Both the position numbers and the translations under genes were made by a program. This document shows, piece by piece, positions 1 to 13,289 of a stretch of 64,000 nucleotides of DNA (position 1 is the first letter of the stretch; the number at the start of each line of letters is the position of its first letter). The stretch is from Oryza sativa Japonica Group (taxonomy: Eukaryota; Streptophyta; Magnoliopsida; Poales; Poaceae): positions 23,428,001 to 23,492,000 of the forward strand of contig NC_089044.1 of the NCBI RefSeq assembly GCF_034140825.1, in the 5' to 3' direction. The notes beneath the pieces are model-generated. The model ran no database searches and had not been told where the DNA came from. It saw nothing but the letters and a program-made list of their open reading frames with translations.

Positions 1-1104
1 GTAGGGCCGAGAGGCGTGCCCTACATCGGTGTCGCCATTGGTAGGACTGCCATGAGTGTATGAGAGAGAGAATTTAACTTGAACCATAATTTAATATGTG
101 TGTGAGACTTCTCTTTCCCGGGAGCGCCAGAACTCCTCTCACTGCTAGAAACATGGACGCCTAGAGTGCATGAGGATTTAAGTTCATGGAGCGGGTACTG
201 CCAATGCGGGGTTATCGAAAACCTTTGTCGTGACGCGTCTTATGTGTTGGGACGAGGCTCATGTGTTGGGCAGTCACGGAGTGCGGGTAAAGTGTACATC
301 CACTGCAGTGTGAGTAAACCAAATCTATTCGAATAGCCGTGCTCGCGGTTATTGAGCACCGGGACGTGTATTACACTTGGCTAGACTCAAAATTCTTGAC
401 TTGTGTGGGATGGGATATTGCATGATGATTTTTATGCTGTTGGAGCCACTTCCTGAGAGGCTGGAAGGTGGACGTCCTCAGAAAACCATGACGACTCAAT
501 GGCGGGAAGCTATCCTTGGGATCACAATGGATGGTAGACAGAACCGTCGTTGTTTAACTGTGAACACTGGTACTAAAATTTGATCAGTCAATGCTGGGTC
601 TTAGGCTTGTGAAAAGAATTACAAAACTGGCTTTGCGCAAAGAACCATGGCCATCCTTTGAATACCCCTATCATGTGCATTGTTGCTGTGATGGCTTGCT
701 GAGTACGGTTGGTACTCACTCTTGCAATATATAAACTTAATCAGAGGCCGGAGACGAAGCTTCGGAGGATCCCTACGCGTACTACCAGGAGGGTGATGAA
801 GACGATGGCGCCCAATAGGTCTTAGTTACGGTCGTTGCCTGTGGCAATGGCGTGCCGCTGCCTAAACTCCGCTGCCTTATCTACTCTGCTTTTGGAATGT
901 ATTCCGGACCGCTCGGTCTGATGATCTAAGACTATGCCTGCGGGCTTATGATGTAATAATCCGCACTAGACTTTCGTGTATGTGCATTTGGTATTTCAGC
1001 TATGAACTCGTGTGTACCAGACTACTTGATCCAGGGAAATGGTACTGTTCACACGATTGATTCCTGTTATAAAAACGGGGGTCCACAGAGCTGGTATCAG
1101 AGCC
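1..1104 (+). mobile_element. LTR retrotransposon fragment: LTR plus primer-binding site
   Basis: The stretch from 1 to about 1087 carries no host gene and ends just before a primer-binding site, TGGTATCAGAGCCA, at about 1091-1104. That motif is complementary to the 3' end of initiator tRNA-Met and marks the LTR/internal junction of plant LTR retrotransposons. The 5' end of the LTR lies outside the window, and almost no internal region follows. Gypsy or Copia cannot be decided from this piece. It is a broken, old fossil lying just downstream of the truncated hydrolase gene. Confidence 0.75.
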
Positions 1105-1302
1105 ATACGACTGTAGGAAAAGACAAAAAAGGCGCCCCACCCCTTTTCTAGTTGGCCAAGGGAGAAATTCCTATTTAGTAATACTTTCAAAAATAAAAAA
1201 AAACGTTATGTTTACAAAACTCTATACAATTTTCATCTTACTCTTAACTATTTTCTTCACAAAACAAGTTTTACTCTTAGCTGACTTTGGGTTTTTTTTT
1301 TC
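1105..1302. other. AT-rich spacer between LTR fragment and hydrolase remnant
   Basis: This short spacer holds A and T runs and no recognisable coding sequence. It may contain the first bases of the retroelement internal region; the exact junction with host DNA is not visible. Confidence 0.4.
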
Positions 1303-4244
1303 ATCTGAAGGTACAAAATGAGGCCAGGCCACAAGAAAGCATTTCAGGAGCATCCAACCTTACACCAGTAAGACCAACATACTCTCCTGAGAAAGACATA
1401 ACAACAAATCAGTGAAAACGATCTCCAAAGATAGTCTCCCATCAACCTATAACTTATATGGTGTAAAATTATAACTAATTTACAATTATATCAAAATTCA
1501 ACAGATGAATCCTAGTGGACAGGCAATAAAAAATCTGGCCACATACATTTCTTTCTTTTTACCAGGTCATGATGGAGGTTTGGTCAAAATTTATTAAGAT
1601 GATGGGAGAAACAGAGTGGCCACATATATTTCCACACCCACACATTTTAAAGTCATGTAATAATATGATAAGCACTCAAGGATGCATAGCACATGGGGCT
1701 TTCAGTATTAATAATCAGTTTTAGACATTGCAAAGAGAATTCATATGATCATGTGTGAAAGTTCAGTTGAATAAAGGAGATATGAGATAGGAAAATAGTT
1801 CACCACATAGAACCCAGGAAGTCGAGATAGAAAATATGAGGCCCCAATATCTGGAAAGAGACCCAATGCTGTTTCTGGCATAGCAAAAACCTGCATAGAT
1901 AGTAGTAAAAATACAGAGTCAAACTCTAGGCATATGCTGGTAAGCTGTTTATCCCATGAAAAGAATCAAGCAAGCTTTTTTCTGCACCCCTGCTACATCC
2001 TTTTTGAAAATATTTAAGTAAAAATGGAAGCTTCATATAGAGTTTGTTCCGTAATATATACCGTGCTCTCTGTGACAACTCGGAACCTTCCATGTATAGA
2101 AACACCGGCACCTCCACCCATGACAATTCCAGTGAGAAGTGAAACCTAGATAAGAGTGTTGTAGCATTCAGTGGTAAGCATTGAGCAATAATGACAATAA
2201 CAATTATGTGGACAAGCAGTTTCAAAGCAATAGCGATAGCTCACCTGAGGTTTGTTATATGTTGCAATGATATAGTTCAACAGAAATTCATTTCGGAAAA
2301 AATGAGCACTATATTTCCAGCTATCTGATATAAGAAATGCATAGTAGAACTAATCAAATGTCAAGAACAAAATTCTCTATATATTGCATGTTAACAGTGA
2401 ATTAGCATATAGCAAATGGAAAGGCAATGGAAGTTAAAGAAAAACAGCATGGAAGCTCAAGATATTTGACATCAGGGTCTCATGGATGCATGATATGTTT
2501 TATTTACCATTATTTATAGACCGGACAACTGCAGCAACATCTCCACCAGCACAAAATGCTCTTCCTTTCCCCTGACAAAGGAAAAAACAAGTGATGACAA
2601 GAATGGTAGGGAGTTATAGAAATCAAGCTGAGCACAAACAGCAGCAGTAAAGGTAACAGCAGGAGGTAGTAAAGTTGGAATTATCCCAATAAGTCAAGAC
2701 TCATATATCAGCAACAGAAAATCAATTACATTTACAAATGGCAAAAGGACAGTTAGCATGCAACAAAAAGCATGGACAGCATTGGTGTTTTACGTTACTA
2801 CAACTTGGTTGTACATGATTCAAACTTCAATAAGCGGATGAAACTTTGAATGCTCGATTTTGGAAATTTAATCGGGTAATTCATGTTTGATGTTAGCTAG
2901 TACCTCGTTATTCTTTTTTTTAATCAAAGATAAACCTCAAAATACATTGTTTAAATATGGACCACATCAGATATTTCATTATTGTAGGACTCAAACACGA
3001 TCATTACCTTCACAATCAATAGTTTAACTCCTTCATCTTCCTCATAAGCAGTGAAGCACCTCAAAAATCCTGTTATCTAGAAAATGAAAGCAAAAATAAA
3101 TTTCTCGTATCAGTGTTCCTGCACCCTATATGTAGCCACGAATACCATATATGCTCCATTACTTATTGACTCATTGTCACTTTTTTTCTTTAGAAGTCAT
3201 ACCATTGCAGAGGAGAGGGCATTCAACTGCTTTGGCCTATTCATAAGCAATGTCCGTGTTACACCATTTGCCTCTACCAAAACCTGGCAAACAGAGAAAT
3301 AGCAGAAGGTATTCTCAGTAGCAGGTAGAACCAATCATAAAAAGTATGACATTGTACAGAGAAGACTTGTAGTAGACAGCACACGAAGAAGATACAGATC
3401 ATAACAACAGTTCCCGATATGATAAAATTGTTACATCGAATACCAGAGTGTAGCCATTTGGCCGTTTGGCAACGAACATGAAATAGGAAATTTAAATGCC
3501 TAATTACACGCACAACAGACAAAACCGAACCAAATTAGAATGGAGTTTAAACTCTCCATGCTGCTTATATATTCCTTAAAATAGTTGTGTTGTTGAGGCC
3601 AGTTGAGACGAACAGAGGATACGGAAACAATCCTGGTCGTCAAACACAAGACAGTGCTATTATTTTTTATCTGTAGAAATTCTACGGCAGAATGGTTTGA
3701 AGTTGAACCCCGAGATAAAACTGACCTACCCAGATGTAACAAGTAATTAGCATAATCTGTTTGCAGTAAACTAGTCGAATTTCTGAATTGCCTGTGAACT
3801 ACGACAAGAGTATAGAAATTAGCAATGAATGAAATATGACCATGTATGCGCCTATAATCGCCACGGTGATTAAGGACTAATAAAACATTCATGGTGGTGA
3901 TTAAGAAAAAGCCACCCATGGGCGATTGTCTATTACAGTTGTACACAGTCGCATCAGCAATCAAATTAGAGGGGAGAAGCAAACCTAGCGGAATCGATCA
4001 AATTGCTGCTACAGACGCAATCGAGCATGTTAAAACAACCTAACTGGATCAATCAATCTGAGTATGAGCGAATCGAATGAGGGAAAGCAGCAGCTAATTC
4101 GCGGGATGGTTGATTGGGCTTGGATCCGTGAGCCCAACGAGGCGGAGCGCAAAAGAAGCAGGAATCGAACGCGGGAGTGAACGGCGAAGGAGGAGGAAGC
4201 AGCGGACGAACCTGGTCGGAGTCGGTGGGAGGCGGCGTGGCCAT
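1303..4244 (-). pseudogene. 3-hydroxyisobutyryl-CoA hydrolase (CHY1/HIBCH-like), 5' half, probably broken
   Basis: HIBCH-family enzymes (crotonase fold) hydrolyse 3-hydroxyisobutyryl-CoA in valine breakdown, in peroxisomes or mitochondria. Seven phased exons are visible: 4212-4244, 3203-3283, 3008-3076, 2508-2571, 2245-2324, 2062-2145, 1807-1890. They encode a short N-terminus (MATPPPTDSDQ) followed by family motifs NRPKQLNALS, GRAFCAGGDVAAVV, GIVMGGGAGVSIHGRFR and FAMPETALGLFPDIGASYF. An eighth exon at about 1303-1386 reads EYVGLTGVRLDAPEMLSCGLA but has two problems. The exon 7 donor appears to lack one G, so the only GT there shifts frame and gives an early stop. The usual THFVPS sequence is also out of frame. 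The C-terminal half (about 170-190 residues in the family) is not visible; an LTR fragment lies beyond. An alternative is a gene with its last exons outside the window, but the exon 8 lesions argue against that. Confidence 0.75.
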
Positions 4245-4459
4245 CTCGGAGCGAATGCAATCAGCGATGACGAGGAGGAAGTCAAGTGCGTTTGGAGTTT
4301 GGACTGGATATATACTCGTGGGGTTCAGGTTAGTTACCATACATCGGTCATATTGGGTCAAAATAATTTTCTTTTCACGATTTTGAACCCTAATCGTCCT
4401 GATCAATTGTTTACATCTAGATAAGTGAAATTAATTTGGAGGCAACATGATGCAAAGTA
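4245..4459. promoter_or_regulatory. 5' flank of the hydrolase gene
   Basis: Immediate upstream region of the minus-strand hydrolase start codon at 4244. No clear TATA box could be assigned. Overlapping small open frames on both strands here are not conserved products that I recognise. Confidence 0.35.
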
Positions 4460-4683
4460 ATCCATCCGTCCCCTAATATAAGAGATTTTGATATTTTGTT
4501 TGCACTGTTTGACCACTCGAAAAAAATTAAAATCATTATTTATTTGTGACTTACTTTATTATCCAAAGTATTTTAAGCATAATTTTTCGTTTTTTATATT
4601 TGCATAAATTCTTCGAATAAGACGAGTGGTCAAACGTTATATGAAAATAGTGAATATCCCTTATATTAGAGGATAGAGGTAGT
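4460..4683. mobile_element. Stowaway-like MITE
   Basis: The ends are inverted copies of each other: a CCGTCCCCTAATATAAG-type left end and a CTTATATTAGAGGATAG-type right end. The interior is AT-rich and non-coding. This is the usual pattern of rice Stowaway (Tc1/mariner-type) MITEs. The target-site duplication is not clean. Confidence 0.65.
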
Positions 4684-6154
4684 ACAATTTACTCAGAATA
4701 TTTCATATAACATTTGAGAGGTAATTTTTTTTTCATATAACATTGAAGAGGTAACCTCACCCAACTAAATAAAGAGGTATCTGCACCCAATCCATACATC
4801 CAACCAAACAAAATTTCTTTCAAACCATATCTTTTATGCAAGCAACCAAACAACATCCCATACTAGTCATGCTAAACCAATACAACCAACCAAATAACTT
4901 TGTGTGTATCTTCTCATCCGGGCCAAACTCAGCCTGGATAAAAGAGATGGGCCAAGATAAGAAGATAAAGCTTAAGTTACTCATCGGTTGCTCGTATTCA
5001 TAACAAGCTAAACGATTTATTTTTTTAAAAAAATCAATGCATAGATAAAACATTCATATATGTGTTCTTAGCGATTTTAAAATTAATTTTAAAAATAAAC
5101 TATATTGGAAATATCTTCAAATTAACTTTAAAATTAAATTTAAAAATTCAAATTTTGGCTCTGGCTTTGGCTTCGACTTATTAGGGCAACCAAGGGGCTC
5201 TAATATTCTCACAGCACCAGAAAAAAAAAACTTCTGAATTTAAATCTGTATGTAGATTCAAAGCCATCACATAAAAAAATCAATTTGACAGTTTGAAATT
5301 GTCCATAGATATTTTCTTTGGACGAAGGGAGTAGGTCTGATGTTTGTGACCGAGAGGTTTCAGTTCGAGACAAACCATCGATCGGATTCTTATAGTGACC
5401 CATTTTGAAATAATTATAGTTATCTATCTACATATGATTATGATTATAGATATATATCAAATATTTTTATAAATAAATTTAACAAATATCGACCAGTATA
5501 GAAAAAGGGATATAAATAATTTAGAAGAAGAAAAATAATTCAATAAAACTACGTTTAGAGACGCCGAACAAATATTGCACGGTAATATTCCGACGAAGCA
5601 GCTGAAAACATATTATGCTTGAGTTGAAGTTGAGGCATACTCCCTGGCGTGGATCCCTTATCGCCGTGACAAAAACAGCCCATGAATTTCACCGTAAACA
5701 GTGTTACCAGCACAGCAACACAAACATTCATCTCCCAAACACAGCGGATCAGAACAAGAAAAAGAAACAACCTAGTAAAAGTTCTCGAATTGAAATCAAA
5801 GCATTCAGGTAAATTCATACAAGTCTGTATGTAGACTACTACTAGCCTACTAAGGAGGTGAAGATCTCAGCAAGACAGACAAGCAGAAGGCATATCCACC
5901 GGTAGTACAACACATAATAAACTCTTGCGTTAGAGGCGGCTTAATTATGACAGCTACAGCGTTACAACAGCGCCTAAATTAATCTTACTCCAAGGAAAAA
6001 CAACAGCAACAACACATCTCTCTGAGATCATTCATCACCATGGTCCTAAATCTCTTAGCTAGCAGAGGGGGGTACGAACACGATCCACCATCCATCATCA
6101 GCTCCTTCTTCAGCCCAACCAAACAAATGGGGCGCCTCGAGGCCGAGCAGAGTG
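4684..6154. other. Intergenic region, including the 3' flank of the AHL gene
   Basis: AT-rich sequence with no recognisable coding exon. The part from about 5580 to 6154 is less AT-rich and probably includes the 3' UTR of the AHL gene, which ends at 6155 on the minus strand. The small open frames here have no family features that I recognise. Confidence 0.4.
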
Positions 6155-9100
6155 TTAGTTCGACATCATCTTCATGTCAGAGTCGTGCCTGTTCTGATGA
6201 TGAGCTGAGAGCGACCAGCCACCGGATGCGTAAGCAGGGGGCATGTGCTGGTGCTGCTGGTGTTGCTGCTGCTGCCCGGAGTGGTTGTACGGCATCCCGC
6301 TGTGGTTGATCGGGCTGCCCGAGTCATCGGACGATCCACTGGATGTGCCCTCCGATGGCGGGCTCGCCACCGGAGCTGGCACGTAGGTTGCCATCTGTGG
6401 AGGCGCTGACATCGGTTCGACCTTCCTTGTCTCGACTGGCTTCGATTTCTTACCTTCCGCGATGAAGCTAGCCACGACAACCTGGTAGCCATATGACATG
6501 ATGGCAGAAATGCCCGGTAAGCATTAAGAAGTTGGAACAGATGCGTTAGTTGTGACACTCGTTATACAGAACGAAATCGAACCTGGACAGGGGTTGCGGC
6601 CATCAGCATTCCAGCTACACATCCACCAAGAACTCGGCCATCAGATCCTGCAAGTGCGACACTCAGGCCACCAGTCCTGCTGCGAGTGTCGCCATCCTCT
6701 GCAAGCAGGAAAGAACCTGATAGAGAGATGATCTCAAATCGGCCCTGCACAAAATAATACGCATTCATCAGAACATGATACAGTAGTTACTTTTGCTAAT
6801 AGGAAATAACTAAAGCATGCACAATTCACAGAGCTAATTCCTCCAGGTACATGAATAATTGTGTACTGTCAAAGTAGTAGCATTATTGATTTTCTTTTTC
6901 ACATTCATTGGTTTAATCACGACAAAAGAACTTGAAGTTAGATGAATCCATAGTGCTACACTAGTGGCTATTATCAACAGATTTCCTGAAACTTCCAACA
7001 GAACAAGACTGGGTGTTCTAGTTAACAAAAAGGCACAATTAGTTTCCTCCAGAACCTGGTCTTTCTCTACTATAGCCATACCACTGTTAGAAACAAAAAA
7101 AACAAAACAAAACAAAACTGATGTATTCTACAGTCTATACATCATTGAGAAGCCCCCTTTTATTTCTAAGATACAGGTGCAACAATAACCCCCACAGAAC
7201 CACACCCACTTGTGATCACATAAATGAGAAGTATTAAGCCCAATTCTTAAAGTGCACCAAAGATAAGTCACAAGACAAATACCTCATAAGTCACAAGTCC
7301 ACCAGATGTAGCTGGCTGCCGAAGTGTTACATTGCTTATTGCACCATTCGCTGAGAGAATGCAAACTGTGCGAGGGCCTTGCTGTGAGAAGGCCATAATT
7401 TTTGAAGCAACATCCTGTCAGCGAAGACAGTAGACAGTTAATGATGGAAATCAAGTTTTTACTATAACCAACATTGCCAAGTGGGTTAATCACTAGATTA
7501 AACATGAAGAAAGAGTCTAGTTGCAACACAAAGGTACTATAATCACAACTCACATTGCATTCAAAAGAGACACCTAGTAAGCACTAAGGAAAGTATATAA
7601 CTGCACCAAAACCCCCAAAAAAAAGAAGATGCAGAATTGAAGATATCAGAAGAAAAAAACCCAAGTTGTGATATAATTGAAGTATCTGTATCTAAGAATC
7701 CTGAATAGCTTGAAATTGCAATTGAATTGTTATGCCTGACAGCTCATACAAATTCAGATACTTTCAGGAAAAGCAAATCCATTTAAATTTGTATGAACAA
7801 TCAGCCCATTGCATCCACTTCTATCTAATTTAGGAGAGTTACACGGGGAAAAAAACAGGTCTTTTCATACTTGGCTAAAGTAATTCCTTCAGCAAATTCA
7901 TCTGGATACAAATATAAAAATTTTACTTTATGACAAGTTCAAAAAGGTTGCTAAACATATTAAGAAAATCGTATGATCAAGTGTGCTTTAATTCAGTCAG
8001 TTGCAGGTATAACAGAAAATTCAGCAGTGCAAGATAACACAACTGAAGATGACATTTTTTTCAGATGCGCAGTAAACATGGAACTCTAAGCACACCACAA
8101 CAGGAGACTCCTGCAGGCGAGTGCTCCTAGTTCCTATCAGTAGAGGCAATTGTATCCGACTATGAACAAGACAGTGCAGGTGTGGAGTTGTGGACAGTCA
8201 CAGTCCACAGGTGTGGCTACTACTACTACTTGCTGTTGGACAGCGTACTACTACACAGCCAGCCAGAGAAGGCTTGTTGTACTTGATGATAGGAGTACTA
8301 CTACACGTAGTCCACGACAACGTAGGTGCATCGCCCACTATCTGTGCCGCTGACCGTGGGGCCGGGGCCGGTCAACTGACAGCCATGCTGGGAATCTGAC
8401 GGACACCGCAGCTCGTCCTCGTCTCGCAACCTTGGTTGGTTCCTTTCCAACCTAACCAGTGATGGTCATGGTCATGGCTGGAGTGGAGTGGAGTGGAGTT
8501 AGTACGTGCACCAAATCCACTCCGCAGGAAAAGCAGACATAGATCCATCACCACTTGCTGTACAGCAGCAGCAGACTCTGCAATGGCTGGCTGCACGGAT
8601 GGATCGAGGAGGAAGGAAGGAAGAAAAGATAATCGTTTTGTTTTGAGATCTGGGTTTACCTCGCCGGCCTTGACGGTGAGGATGTGAGGAGTGAAGGCGA
8701 TGCCCCATGAGCCTGCAAGATTTGAAGGCAAAAGCGTCAGTTTGGGATTAGATTCAGCCGGAATCCACGGGGGAAGAAAAGGCGCTTTTGTTTTTCTCCG
8801 AGGAAAATGGTACTACCTAGGGCTTCGAACTGCTTCTTCTTGCCGGAGCCGGGTGGCCGGCCGCGGCGCTTGGCGTTCGGATCCGACGCCGGGCTGCTGA
8901 TGGAGAAGCCGTGCGGCTGGTGCCCTGGCGGCGGAGGCGGCGGCGCGGCGCCGCCGGAGGCGGAGGAGATGGGGGCGAGCGCGAGCGCCATGCTCCCGTC
9001 GGGCGCGTACTTGCGCGGGCGGCCGCGCTTCTTGCGCATCAGCTCGCCCATGCCCATCACATTGCCGCCCTGCGGCGGCGGCGCGGCGCCGCCCGCGGGC

Positions 9101-9360
9101 GCCGCCGCGTACAGCATGGGCCCCGGGTGGTGGTGGTGCTGCTGCTCCCCCCCGGGCGCCTTCCCTGCCATCTGGTCGAACGACAGCCGCATGGGCGCCG
9201 CCGCGGGGTTGGCGGCCGGCGGCGGCGCCTGCTGCGCGAACGGCAGCGGCGGCGGCGGCGGCTGGGACGGCGGCGGCGCGGGCGCTGCCGCAGGTGGCGG
9301 CGCGGCGGCGGCGGGCGCGGGCGGGACGGTGACGAGCGGCGAGACGTCCTTGGCCTCCAT
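6155..9360 (-). CDS. AT-hook motif nuclear-localized (AHL) protein with PPC/DUF296 domain
   Basis: AHL proteins are plant nuclear DNA-binding proteins that bind AT-rich DNA through AT-hooks and form trimers through the PPC domain; they regulate growth and chromatin. Exons, in coding order: 8817-9360, 8660-8712, 7283-7414, 6583-6744, 6155-6481; they sum to 406 codons (405 aa). The N-terminus is rich in Pro and Ala with a QQHHHH run. AT-hook 1 is KRGRPRKY at residues 111-118 and AT-hook 2 is KRRGRPPGSGKKK at about 164-176, so this is a two-hook type. The PPC domain follows (HILTVKAGEDVASKIMAF, then GRFEIISLSGSFL and GGLSVALAGSDGRVLGG). The C-terminus is rich in Ser, Gln and His. The start was chosen as the first ATG of the GC-rich exon. 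Family assignment is firm; the individual member is not. Confidence 0.93.
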
Positions 9361-12211
9361 TTGGTCAGATCTAGCGCTCGCTCGCTGCTGTAGCAGGAGC
9401 AGGTTTGCTTGCTGCTGAGCTCAGCCGAGGAGGAAGCGCAAGAAAACAAAGAAAGAGTCGCTTTGACTACTCTCCTTTCTTTCTTCTCCACTCTGCAAGA
9501 GCAAAGACCACTTGCAAGATTAACTGCGAATTAAGCAAGAAAAAACGCTCCCTAATTAAACTACTCCCCCTGATGGATAGCCATGCTGACTTTTTTTTAA
9601 ACAGAAATGTGATGTGTGAGAGAGAGATTATTATTATTAGGTGGGAGTTAGGAGTAGGATGTAGTAGAGCAGTAGTGTTACTACCTACCTATAGCTAAGC
9701 TCAAGGGAGGGAGAAGGATGATGAGTGACTAGTAGTATTATTATTACTACTACTCCTTGCTATTAGCAGCAGATCAGCCATGCCACCATCACCATGCTCC
9801 TTCCCTTCACACCAAACACCACTCACCTAGAATCTCTCTCTTGCTTGCTTGCTTGCTAGCTTCACATGCAATGAGAGAGCAATACTAGTACTGCAACTCC
9901 TATCCTTTGCAAGCAAAATGCAGGAGGGCAAAGGTGGAGGAGGAGGAGGAAGAAGCAAAGCAAGGCAGAGAGGAGAAGAAAATAGCAGGGAAATTACTGG
10001 AAAGGAAAGGAATTATTAAAGGTAAAGCAACTGCTACGAATAGTAGCTGTAGTAGTAGTAATGAAGAAGGGGGTGGAGAAAGGAAATTTGTTATGCGTAC
10101 ACACCAGCATTCACTCTCTCTCTCACACACATACACGGCTACTGCAGCAATAAATAAAAAGGGGAGGAGAGGAGGTGGGGGGGGGGGGGGGGAAAGCATT
10201 TTTGGCTCGGAGTTCGTGAAGATGCAAGTCATAAAAACCATCACTGGCTTTCCTTTCCCAACTTTTTACTCCATCCCACCACCGCTAACAATAGAAAATT
10301 CAAAAGAGCTTTCAGTTTCCTCCTGTTTAAGTATTTGCTATTTACTCATTTTAAAACCCAGCCGCCCCCATTCAATTCAAAATTCAAAAAAAAAAAATTC
10401 AATAACTGACCCATATAGTACTACTAGTAGTACAAGTATATAATGGTGGTACTACAGTAGTACCAGTAACAAGTACTCCTCCTACTAGTAAAAAATGCAG
10501 GAAATTGGGATAAAGTAAAGTGGTCGAGTATTGATGGCTTGGGACTAGTACTCCTACCACTGTGATTACAATAATTTAAAAAAGGGCTTGTCTTTTTGGG
10601 CGTGCTTGCAGGAGGAATCAATCAGCCAGTTCAAATTGATTTTCTTTTTGCTTCTTGTTTATCCTTTGCTCTGTCCGTCTCGGCTTTCTCACTCGCGCCA
10701 TCTCGCCTCTTTTCCACGACGTCTACCCTTCCCAATTTTTTTAAATATAATAATCTCGCGGGAAAAAAGAAATTACAAAAGAGAGAGAAAAAAAAGTGGC
10801 GCCTGCTGCAGCCTGCCTACTTTGGACGGACACGTACCAGCGAGGCTATTCGGCAGGCGGCCAGTGTGGGGCCCACATGGCAGCGACGCAGCCGGGAGCG
10901 GGTGTGAACACGGAGGTGAGTCAGAGGTGGTGAGGCTGGTGGTGGGGCCCCGGGCCAGGATTCCAGGCCCATCACGTGACCATCTCATCCGTCCCGAGAC
11001 CGATAAAATATACTACTGTGGGACCCACCGCCTGCGACCTCTTGCTGCGATTTCCGAGGGCTGCCACCTGTCCCTGCATGTGGGACCCGCTGCGAGGGTC
11101 AGCTGCTGGTGTTTGGTTGGTCCCTGTGCATGGGCGGTGGTGGGCCTGAGAAACACGGAGGCAGGGCCCGGGCCCGACCACATCCCGGGTGGGCCGAACT
11201 GTCCACCCGATCCAGCAGACAAATGTGCAAATTTATATTATGGATATATATATTATTATTTCAAAGATGAAGGTTTATAATGTTCAATTCATCTGCTTTT
11301 TAATTTGTTATAGAATCATACTACTAGATAACATGAGTAGTAAAAAAAAATATTTTTTTAAAAAAGAATATCTTTGAGAGTTTATGTTAGCTTTTTTTTT
11401 CCGTTGTAGTCTTTTTTTATTAATAACAAATATAAGTATAAAACTTTTATTTATAAATTACTTTCAGTTTTTTTCTTTGTTCATGAGTAATATAGTCGTA
11501 GCTTAAATGATCTCGGTCATGCAAGAGTATACTAGGGACCTTTCTGGCATAACTTTAGCTTCAACTCTATTTCTTCTGTAGTTAGAGCTTAACCAAACAG
11601 TTTCAACTCCAACTAAAATAGGAGTGAAACTGGGTGCAGCGCTCCAACAAAACGCTAAAGATATGGAAATGAGTTTATGATTCTCCACAGCTACACTCTA
11701 TATCTAACTTCTAAGTTAAATTTAATAGTTATAGGTCTTTTAAACGGACCCTAGTACTCCAATAGAGGACGATGCATGGCCTACAAATGTACAACCAGAT
11801 CAAGAGGGTTGGGGGTCCATATATATGTTGTCAGATAACCGATCCGTAACCACACAGTGCTAGTTGCACTGAGATTCATTCGAGTGATCAGATGATGCAT
11901 GGCCATTGGTTGGCCCAACTCACATGTGTCGCCTCTTTCGCATTGACCGCCAACCAACACACACACACACAAAATAAAAAGTCAACGCGCATGCCATGCA
12001 TGCATGTGTTGGTCGCCGGCTGAGGCCTGACGCAACCAACACAACGGAAAGTATGGCACACAACGACGATGACATCATAGTATTTCATAGGAGGACATCT
12101 CGCTCTCATATGCATGCAGCTGTCAAGTGTCGTCTCCTCACTCTTTTGACCTTTTTCGTACCCGGCCGGCCTCTTCTGTTGTTGAGGATTTCGAACGAAC
12201 GAACGTGATTA
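9361..12211. promoter_or_regulatory. AHL 5' UTR/promoter region and spacer
   Basis: The first part holds simple-sequence tracts usual for grass promoters and leaders: ACT/AGT trinucleotides, CT/GA runs, a G-run at about 10177-10192 and GTGGGACCC-type motifs at 10940-11100. No coding exon is convincing on either strand; the 230-residue open frame near 10.6-11.3 kb is low-complexity and crosses promoter-like sequence. From about 11.25 kb the sequence becomes AT-rich with no recognised feature. Confidence 0.4.
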
Positions 12212-12355
12212 TGGCTGTATTTAGTTTTTGAAATTGGGGAAAATTGGTAGTTTAGAAAAAAAAGTTAAGAGTTTATGTGAGTAGAAAAGTTTTAGATGTG
12301 ATGTGATGAAAAGTTGAGAGTTTGAGAAAATTTGGTGTGAACTAAACTGGGCTAG
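12212..12355. mobile_element. Small MITE with TTTAGTT...GAACTAAA ends
   Basis: The block begins GTATTTAGTTTTTGAAA and ends TGTGAACTAAACTGGG. It shares interior words (GTAGAAAAGTTT, GATGTGATG) with blocks at 12.49, 17.81 and 27.29 kb, so this is one small repeat family present four times in the window. Confidence 0.6.
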
Positions 12356-12490
12356 ATATTCTGTTGAGAATTTCCCCCATGAGATTTGGGATCTTATGAT
12401 GAACCGGTGATATTCTGGATTCTCTGATAGTAGATGAAAAGTCGTACACTCGTACTGTATTCACTTGCCTCGCCTTCTCCAGATTTATAC

Positions 12491-12622
12491 TAAGGGTGTG
12501 TTTAGTAAGTTTGATTGAAATTGAAACAATGTAATAGAAAAGTTGAAAGTTTACGTGTGTAGAAAAGTTTGATGTGATAGAAAAATTAAAATTTTAAAGG
12601 AAAAAGTTGGGAAGTAAACCAG
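12491..12622. mobile_element. Second copy of the small 12.2-kb MITE family
   Basis: It begins GGTGTGTTTAGTAAGTTTGA, shares the interior words GAAATTGAAAC and GTGTGTAGAAAAGTTT with the 17.8-kb copy, and ends near AGTAAACC. It is non-coding. Confidence 0.55.
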
Positions 12623-12815
12623 CTACCTATACTCCCCTTCTCGATGAGTTAATTAGCGATGAATGAATATGCTGCGTGAGCAGGCAGACAACTGGCTATA
12701 GGCAAGGTTACACTACAGTAGTAAATGCAATCCATCCATGGAGCAGCAACATAATCAATACGGTTCCAACTGCTGACTGACTGCTGGCTGGCTGCATATA
12801 TGCATTCAGCGTAAT

Positions 12816-13142
12816 GGCCGTGTTTAGTTCGTGTGTTAATTTTCTTTTTAAATATACATACATATATTTGAAGTATTAAATGTAGGCTAATAACAAAACA
12901 AATTACAGATTCCGTCTGTAAATTACGAGACGAATGTATTAAGCCTAATTAATCCATCATTAGCAAATGTTTACTATAGCATCATATTGTCAAATCATGG
13001 CGTAATTAGACTCAAAAGATTCGTCTCGCAATTTACATGTAAACTGTGTAATTTTTTTCGTCCACATTTAATGTTCCATATATGTGTCCAAACATTTGAT
13101 GTGATGGAGTTTTTAAAAGTTTGAATGGAACTAAACACTGCC
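12816..13142. mobile_element. Tourist-like (PIF/Harbinger-type) MITE
   Basis: The ends are GGCCGTGTTTAGTTC and GGAACTAAACACTGCC, an imperfect terminal inverted repeat. The 3-bp sequence AAT flanks both ends (12813-12815 and 13143-13145). The interior has the GAGACGAAT...ATTCGTCTC inverted words common to this rice family and also seen at 25.5-26.1 kb. Confidence 0.75.
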
Positions 13143-13289
13143 AATATGGTGGCCAAGCATTTTCATGGCAAAAAAGAAATATATAATAATATGTTTGAAT
13201 CAAGTAAATAAGTATGTATTTAAATAAGCATACTGCCAACTATTCTCCTCCCACTCCCTATCTCTCAGATTCTCACCAAACTTTTAAGC

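Noticed and set aside
8807-9418. Plus-strand open frames of 160-203 residues
   Set aside because: Antisense to AHL exon 1; composition reflects Pro/Ala codons on the other strand.
10588-11280. 230-residue plus-strand open frame
   Set aside because: Crosses promoter-like simple sequence, has no conserved motif, and shares its region with competing frames on both strands.
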